Positions 31,778 to 35,718 of a stretch of 35,718 nucleotides of DNA are shown one piece after another. Numbering within the stretch: the first letter of the stretch is position 1; the number at the start of each line of letters is the position of its first letter. Origin of the DNA: Nitrospirota bacterium. Its GTDB lineage: Bacteria > Nitrospirota > Thermodesulfovibrionia > Thermodesulfovibrionales > UBA6898. The notes below the pieces were generated by a model, which did not search any database, was not told the DNA's origin, and was given only the letters and a program-made list of their open reading frames with translations. Both the position numbers and the translations under genes were made by a program. The stretch is from the NCBI GenBank assembly GCA_021813425.1, contig JAKAKQ010000363.1, positions 1 through 35,718 on the forward strand, read 5' to 3'.

Positions 31778-33104
31778 TCCATGCCTTATCTGCCATTTCA
31801 CCGTAACATGCGGCATACTCATCTATCTCTTTTGTGAACTCTTCAACGATGTTCCCGGCGCCGTCATGTGTGAAATAGACTCCCTCCATCCTGCATACAT
31901 CCCTGTAAACATCCGGACGGTCGATTATCATGCAGGGTCTTAAGAGGTTTTTATTTGCCTTCTGGTATCCCTGTATTTTTTTAAACAATGGAGAAGTCAC
32001 GGCTTCTTTCAGGCTTACATTTTTTATATTATGAAGGGCAAAATGGCAGAACACGCATGGTTCAACATCACCCTTTGAATTTATATGAAAGTATTTCCTG
32101 CCGCCTGCGATACATCCTCCTACTACAGGGCCGTCGTTCCAGAAATCGCCGAACAGCATTTCCCTGGTAGATCTGAAATAGGATACACGTTCCCTGAGCG
32201 TGTCCCTCTGCGCCGGTGTTGGTACAAGTTCCCAGTTGGGCTTCCTGCCGACAGGCGTATAGAGGAAATACCAGCCAACAGTGCAGCCGTTTTCGATCCA
32301 GTGATCTACAAATTCATCCGACACCATGATCTCAGCATTCTGCCTTGTCATGGTTGCAGAGTACCCGAAGAGTATACCCGCCTCTTTTAAAAGTCTCATC
32401 GCCCTCACCACTTTATCGTAATGTCCCTGCCCCCTTCTGCTGTCTGTTTCTTCCCTGAACCCCTCAACACTTATGGCAGGGAGTATATTTCCGAGATCTG
32501 CAAGCCTGCCTACCAGTTTTTCATCCAACAGACCGCCGTGTGTAAATACGTGAAACGACATATCATTATGTTTCTCAAAAAGGGAAAGAAGGTCTTTTCT
32601 GAAGAAAGGTTCGCCGCCTGAGATCACTACAAAATACACGCCCATCTCTTTAGCCTCATTCAATACACGGTCGATCACCTCATAAGGGAGGTCTTCATCC
32701 TTTCTGTACATGCCTGCATAACAGCCAAAACAGTTAAGGTTGCATTTCATGGACGGGCTTATCACAAGAAGTCCCGGAGGATAAAACCCTCCCGCCTGCT
32801 CCGAAAATGATTTTCTCTTTGTGCTGCCGACAAGGAGCTGGTTTATGATAAAGCATTTTATAATCTGCTTCTTGTGCCTCGGGCTTGTATTCCTCAAAAT
32901 CTTCATCGCAACCCGCAGGCTCGGATGCCCGTTTCTCCACATCTCTTTTATACTTCTGATCGCACGCCTGTAATGGTCCCTTGTTGTCGCCTTTTCTGCT
33001 ATATTCAGATATGATATAAGCGCGTGCTGACTGCTCATGGACATAACCTGAACAAACCCGTACAGGAATTTTGAAAGCACGAACGGCTTCAGCGTCTTTA
33101 ACAT
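31758..33104 (-). CDS. Radical SAM protein with SPASM-like domain
   Basis: A 448-residue radical SAM enzyme without a cobalamin domain. Residues 1-100 are a helical extension (HYRRAIRSIKEMWRNGHPSLRVAMKIL). The core has CNLNCFGC (C121, C125, C128) and ISGGEPF. The C-terminus carries further cysteines (GGCIAGG, VEPCVFCHF, RPCMII, DVCRMEG) as in SPASM/auxiliary-cluster enzymes. Such enzymes often modify peptides, but related ones act on lipids or sugars, and no peptide precursor gene is seen here. AGAGG precedes the ATG; overlaps both neighbours. Confidence 0.85.
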   Translation of the reverse strand: MLKTLKPFVLSKFLYGFVQVMSMSSQHALISYLNIAEKATTRDHYRRAIRSIKEMWRNGHPSLRVAMKILRNTSPRHKKQIIKCFIINQLLVGSTKRKSFSEQAGGFYPPGLLVISPSMKCNLNCFGCYAGMYRKDEDLPYEVIDRVLNEAKEMGVYFVVISGGEPFFRKDLLSLFEKHNDMSFHVFTHGGLLDEKLVGRLADLGNILPAISVEGFREETDSRRGQGHYDKVVRAMRLLKEAGILFGYSATMTRQNAEIMVSDEFVDHWIENGCTVGWYFLYTPVGRKPNWELVPTPAQRDTLRERVSYFRSTREMLFGDFWNDGPVVGGCIAGGRKYFHINSKGDVEPCVFCHFALHNIKNVSLKEAVTSPLFKKIQGYQKANKNLLRPCMIIDRPDVYRDVCRMEGVYFTHDGAGNIVEEFTKEIDEYAACYGEMADKAWNEKYCK

Positions 33105-34402
33105 CTATCCTCTTGCCTCTGCCTTTCTTTTTTCATTACTGCCTCAACCCATCTGCCTCCTTTGTAATTTAACAGATCTTCCCTGTTCAAAGGGAAGCAT
33201 GCAAAAGATTTTATCACAGGTCCTCTCTCTGTATCTTCGAAATTTTCTTTCGGATAAAACTCCCGCCACGCATAGAGATATCCTTCATGCAGTTCGTCAG
33301 GGGACATGTTTGCCGGCCTGAAAACAACAGACGATGTCGAATACCTTGAAAAATCAGAGGTAATAAGCCTGCCCTCTGAATCCAGTCTTTCATAAAGCCT
33401 GCTCTTTGGATAAGGCGTCAATATATGGAACTCTGCCTCTTCAATATTATTATCTTTTGCGAACCTTACAGTCTTCTCGAATATATCTTTCCTGTCATGG
33501 TCAAAGCCGAAGACAAAGGATGCGATAACCTTAATTCCCCTTTCGCGTATCCTCTCGATCATTATATTTGCCTTTGCGACCTGAACACCGTCTATCATGT
33601 CATTAAGGCTTGCAGAGATCCAGGGGCTCAGGTCAACATACATCGCCCAGCAGTTGCTTTTTTTAAGAATATCGAGATAAGCGCTGTCCTCCGCTATCGA
33701 AAGAGGCGCAAGCCCGACCCACTGCTTATCAATACCTGCCATCCCGTCCAGAAAGCCCCTGACCCTTCTTTTTGCAAGGTGCATATTATCATTGATGATG
33801 AAGATATATCTTTCCAGCCTTTTTACGTCTTCAAGGAGTCTCTCTGTCCCGGTCATCCTGAATTCAGTGCCATATGTTTGCGGGACGGAACACATATCAC
33901 AGTTAACAGGACAGCCGCGCGAGACCTGCAGGGAATTCATTGGAAGATAAGTCCTGTTTTCAAAAATATCCCAGCGGGGAAAAGGGATCTCGTCGGCAGG
34001 ACTTTTGCATGAATATACCCTTTTAAGGTTCCCTTTTCTTAAGTCGTTTATCAGATCAGGCCATGTACCCTCTGCTTCTCCCACAACTACTGCATCCGCA
34101 TTCTGCAAGGCGTCATCAGGCATGAGCGATACATGAACTCCGCCTAATACAACAGGAATGTCTTTCTCCCTGTATATCCTCGATATCTCATAAGCCCTGT
34201 TTGCCTGACTTGTCATCATGGATATGGCCACCATATCGTAATCCCTATCAAAATCAATACTGTCGACTCTTTCATCTGTAAAAACAATATCAATATCAGG
34301 AGGTGTCAGAGACGCAACTATCGCCGGGCCCATCACAGGGATATACCTTCTGTAAACAAGAGGAAAATGCCCCCAGTCAGGGTAAATCAGATGAATTCTC
34401 AA
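33098..34402 (-). CDS. Cobalamin-binding radical SAM enzyme 5
   Basis: A 434-residue paralogue of enzymes 1 and 4: MGPAIVASLTPPDIDIVFTDE and VVLGGVHVSLMPDDAL in the cobalamin domain, CPVNCDMC (C164, C168, C171) as cluster motif, FGFDHDRKDIFEKTV and LTPYPKSRLY later. It diverges most in the barrel (DLSPWISASLNDMIDG replaces the GFE strand seen in the others), which hints at a different substrate. Second gene of the minus-strand operon, 28 bases after the acyltransferase, overlapping the SPASM gene by seven. Confidence 0.86.
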   Translation of the reverse strand: MRIHLIYPDWGHFPLVYRRYIPVMGPAIVASLTPPDIDIVFTDERVDSIDFDRDYDMVAISMMTSQANRAYEISRIYREKDIPVVLGGVHVSLMPDDALQNADAVVVGEAEGTWPDLINDLRKGNLKRVYSCKSPADEIPFPRWDIFENRTYLPMNSLQVSRGCPVNCDMCSVPQTYGTEFRMTGTERLLEDVKRLERYIFIINDNMHLAKRRVRGFLDGMAGIDKQWVGLAPLSIAEDSAYLDILKKSNCWAMYVDLSPWISASLNDMIDGVQVAKANIMIERIRERGIKVIASFVFGFDHDRKDIFEKTVRFAKDNNIEEAEFHILTPYPKSRLYERLDSEGRLITSDFSRYSTSSVVFRPANMSPDELHEGYLYAWREFYPKENFEDTERGPVIKSFACFPLNREDLLNYKGGRWVEAVMKKERQRQEDRC

Positions 34403-34430
34403 TTACCGGAAAGCTCCTTTTTGTTTTTCT

Positions 34431-35384
34431 TTACATGTCGTCAATCCAGAATGGCATAAAAGTATACCACTGGGTCGGATACTGACCAATATATTTTTCT
34501 AATATTTTAATTATTTTATTAAGATTTGTCTTTAATTCGATTTCAGGATCCATATTTTTCTCCATTGCAATTGGCTGTTCGATGATTATCTCATAAGATT
34601 TATATCCTTTAATGGGTATGAAGACCGGCAGGATTATACTTTCAGAAACAATGGCCAGCTTGACAGGCCCCTTGGGAAACAGTGCATCTGAACAGAAGAA
34701 ACTCATCTTTACCCCGCTATCAAACGTCAGCCTGTCGCCCTGAAGCGCAATTATCCTTCCCTCCTGTAAAATCCTGAGCATTTTCAGGGATGAAAATTCT
34801 CCCTGTCTCAGGGGTATCTCATTTATTCCTTCTGCAAATCTGATAAAACTCCTCTGGATTTCCAGCGATGACATGCTGTCCGGAGAATATACTACATTGA
34901 TCTCCCTGCCGCTGGAAGAGAGTTTAAGTCCGCCGATTTCCCAGTTGCCCAGATGTGTTGCAAGCAAGATAATACCCTTTTTTTGAGACAGGGCAATCTC
35001 AAGGTTTTCTATCCCTGTAATTTCAACATCATACTTTCTAATCCTTTCAGGATCATGGCTCAGATGGAAAAGGTCTATAAGGTAGTAGGAATAGTTTTTA
35101 AAAACGGCAAAGGCCTGAAATGAATAAGAAAATGCGGACAGGCCGGGTTTAATCCTCGAAAGGTTTTGTCTTATCGCAATATAGTTCTTAAAATTCAGGA
35201 GAATAAAGAGCAACACAAAGAAAATACCGACTATTCTCAGAAGCCATACCGGTAAATATTTGGTTGAGAAGAGAAAGCCCTTTATCAGAATCCTGAAAGG
35301 AAACGCATGCTGGAATTTTCTGAACGCGCTTTCAGCCTCTGCGCCGTGCATTGTATTTTTTTGATCATTTATGCTGTTGCGCAT
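34431..35384 (-). CDS. LpxL/HtrB-like lipid acyltransferase
   Basis: About 317 residues from the ATG at 35384 (alternative 35351). A longer frame to 35609 is unlikely because it runs antisense through the next gene. A membrane helix (about 45-65) is followed by the acyltransferase core with the H-x4-E catalytic motif in THLGNWE (H144, E149), then QGDR and FPKGPVKLA, and a typical end QYPTQWYTFMPFW. Relatives add an acyl chain from ACP to lipid A or other lipids, and a member is present in aryl-polyene clusters. It probably transfers the finished chain to a lipid or glycolipid (inference). Confidence 0.83.
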   Translation of the reverse strand: MRNSINDQKNTMHGAEAESAFRKFQHAFPFRILIKGFLFSTKYLPVWLLRIVGIFFVLLFILLNFKNYIAIRQNLSRIKPGLSAFSYSFQAFAVFKNYSYYLIDLFHLSHDPERIRKYDVEITGIENLEIALSQKKGIILLATHLGNWEIGGLKLSSSGREINVVYSPDSMSSLEIQRSFIRFAEGINEIPLRQGEFSSLKMLRILQEGRIIALQGDRLTFDSGVKMSFFCSDALFPKGPVKLAIVSESIILPVFIPIKGYKSYEIIIEQPIAMEKNMDPEIELKTNLNKIIKILEKYIGQYPTQWYTFMPFWIDDM

Positions 35385-35480
35385 AAGGTATACATTATAA
35401 CCTGATACGTTTATTAGAGGATATACTGAACTGCCGGTATACCATTGACAACACGTCCACTCAAAAAGTAATTTAATTAC

Positions 35481-35718
35481 ATGGGGAAGGCATCCAAGAA
35501 GAAAAAGGGCAAGGATACCGGCGCAATCCCTGATATTAAAACAGGGGTATCGGACAAAACCGGGGCTGGATATAAAAGCACAAAGATATTTTATAGTCCC
35601 TTGTTCCATATCCTCCTTATATCGGTTATCGGTCTCATAGTTTACTCAAATACATTCCATTCGGCTTTTTACTATGATGACGTGCCTCTCATTGCTGAAA
35701 ATAACACAATAAAGGCTT
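35481..35718 (+). CDS. TPR-type membrane protein, N-terminus (cut by window end)
   Basis: Open plus-strand frame of 79 codons running off the window: lysine-rich start (MGKASKKKKGKD), one membrane helix (about 41-57, SPLFHILLISVIGLIVYSN) and NTFHSAFYYDDVPLIAENNTIK. The last block is the opening of a family of multi-spanning TPR or glycosyltransferase-39-like membrane proteins (NxFHxxFxxDDxxxIxxNxxI). Divergent from the acyltransferase operon. The rest is outside the window. Confidence 0.6.
   Translation, partial: MGKASKKKKGKDTGAIPDIKTGVSDKTGAGYKSTKIFYSPLFHILLISVIGLIVYSNTFHSAFYYDDVPLIAENNTIKA

Noticed and set aside
4006-35384. Firm call of a ladderane pathway
   Set aside because: The similarity is only in gene types (type II FAS plus radical SAM). 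No product evidence, and the Lol/MMPL/LpxL set fits a polyene-lipid system equally well.
4006-35384. Hopanoid biosynthesis cluster
   Set aside because: Radical SAM 1, 4 and 5 resemble HpnJ/HpnP-type enzymes, but no squalene-hopene cyclase, squalene synthase or other hpn gene is seen.
35385-35609. N-terminal extension of the LpxL-like acyltransferase
   Set aside because: The extra residues are atypical of the family and lie antisense to a better-supported plus-strand membrane-protein start at 35481.

Overview
The window looks like a chromosomal segment of a Gram-negative (diderm) bacterium. It has LolA and LolB-like outer-membrane lipoprotein machinery, an MMPL-family exporter and an LpxL/HtrB-like acyltransferase. 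Moderate GC, frequent TTG/GTG starts backed by good Shine-Dalgarno sites, many cobalamin-binding radical SAM genes and short CCCCC/GGGGG hairpin repeats would suit Nitrospirota or a delta-proteobacterial relative. That placement is inference; there is no rRNA or other marker gene to settle it.

Region 1 (1-4005) is a cluster of small defence/toxin-antitoxin-like modules embedded in a dispersed, TTGCCAACTTG-rich repeat. It holds an MNT nucleotidyltransferase/HEPN pair, a winged-helix nucleotidyltransferase with a frameshifted HEPN partner behind a tandem palindromic operator, a DUF433/DUF5615 pair, and a small protein paired with a second type of nucleotidyltransferase.

Region 2 (4006-11504, plus strand) is a tightly overlapping operon: LolA, a ketosynthase, a ketosynthase-like partner that has lost all three catalytic residues (a chain-length-factor type subunit), and three cobalamin-binding radical SAM enzymes with a DUF2062 membrane protein between the first two.

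Region 3 (11505-23638) is a mixed block that interrupts the lipid genes. It contains a membrane-anchored YqgE/AlgH protein, a secreted beta-helix protein with two cysteine-containing repeats, an FKBP-type isomerase and a DUF1810 protein. It also contains a single-chain restriction-modification protein (nuclease-methylase-specificity) with a PD-(D/E)XK neighbour and a 57-residue small protein, a LexA-like repressor, an AbrB antitoxin and a complete IS630-type element. Two orphan antitoxin genes each sit behind the decayed tail of a BrnT toxin.

Region 4 (23639-28939, plus strand) carries the rest of a type II fatty-acid/polyketide system as one overlapping operon: FabD-like acyltransferase, ketoreductase, acyl carrier protein, hot-dog dehydratase, MMPL exporter and family 2 glycosyltransferase. 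It is followed by a PilZ-receiver protein and a fourth cobalamin radical SAM gene. Region 5 (31016-35384, minus strand) is a converging operon: LpxL-like acyltransferase, a fifth cobalamin radical SAM, a SPASM-type radical SAM and a LolB/DUF4292-like lipoprotein. The window ends inside a plus-strand TPR-type membrane protein.

Regions 2, 4 and 5 read together as one pathway. KS/CLF, KR, DH and ACP without an enoyl reductase should build a polyene-like acyl chain. Five cobalamin radical SAM enzymes and one SPASM radical SAM could methylate, cyclise or rearrange it. The acyltransferase, glycosyltransferase, MMPL exporter and LolA/LolB-like carriers could assemble and move a lipid to the outer membrane. 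The layout resembles aryl-polyene clusters, but the window shows no ammonia lyase or acyl-CoA ligase and has unusually many radical SAM enzymes. This is the best candidate here for an undescribed system.
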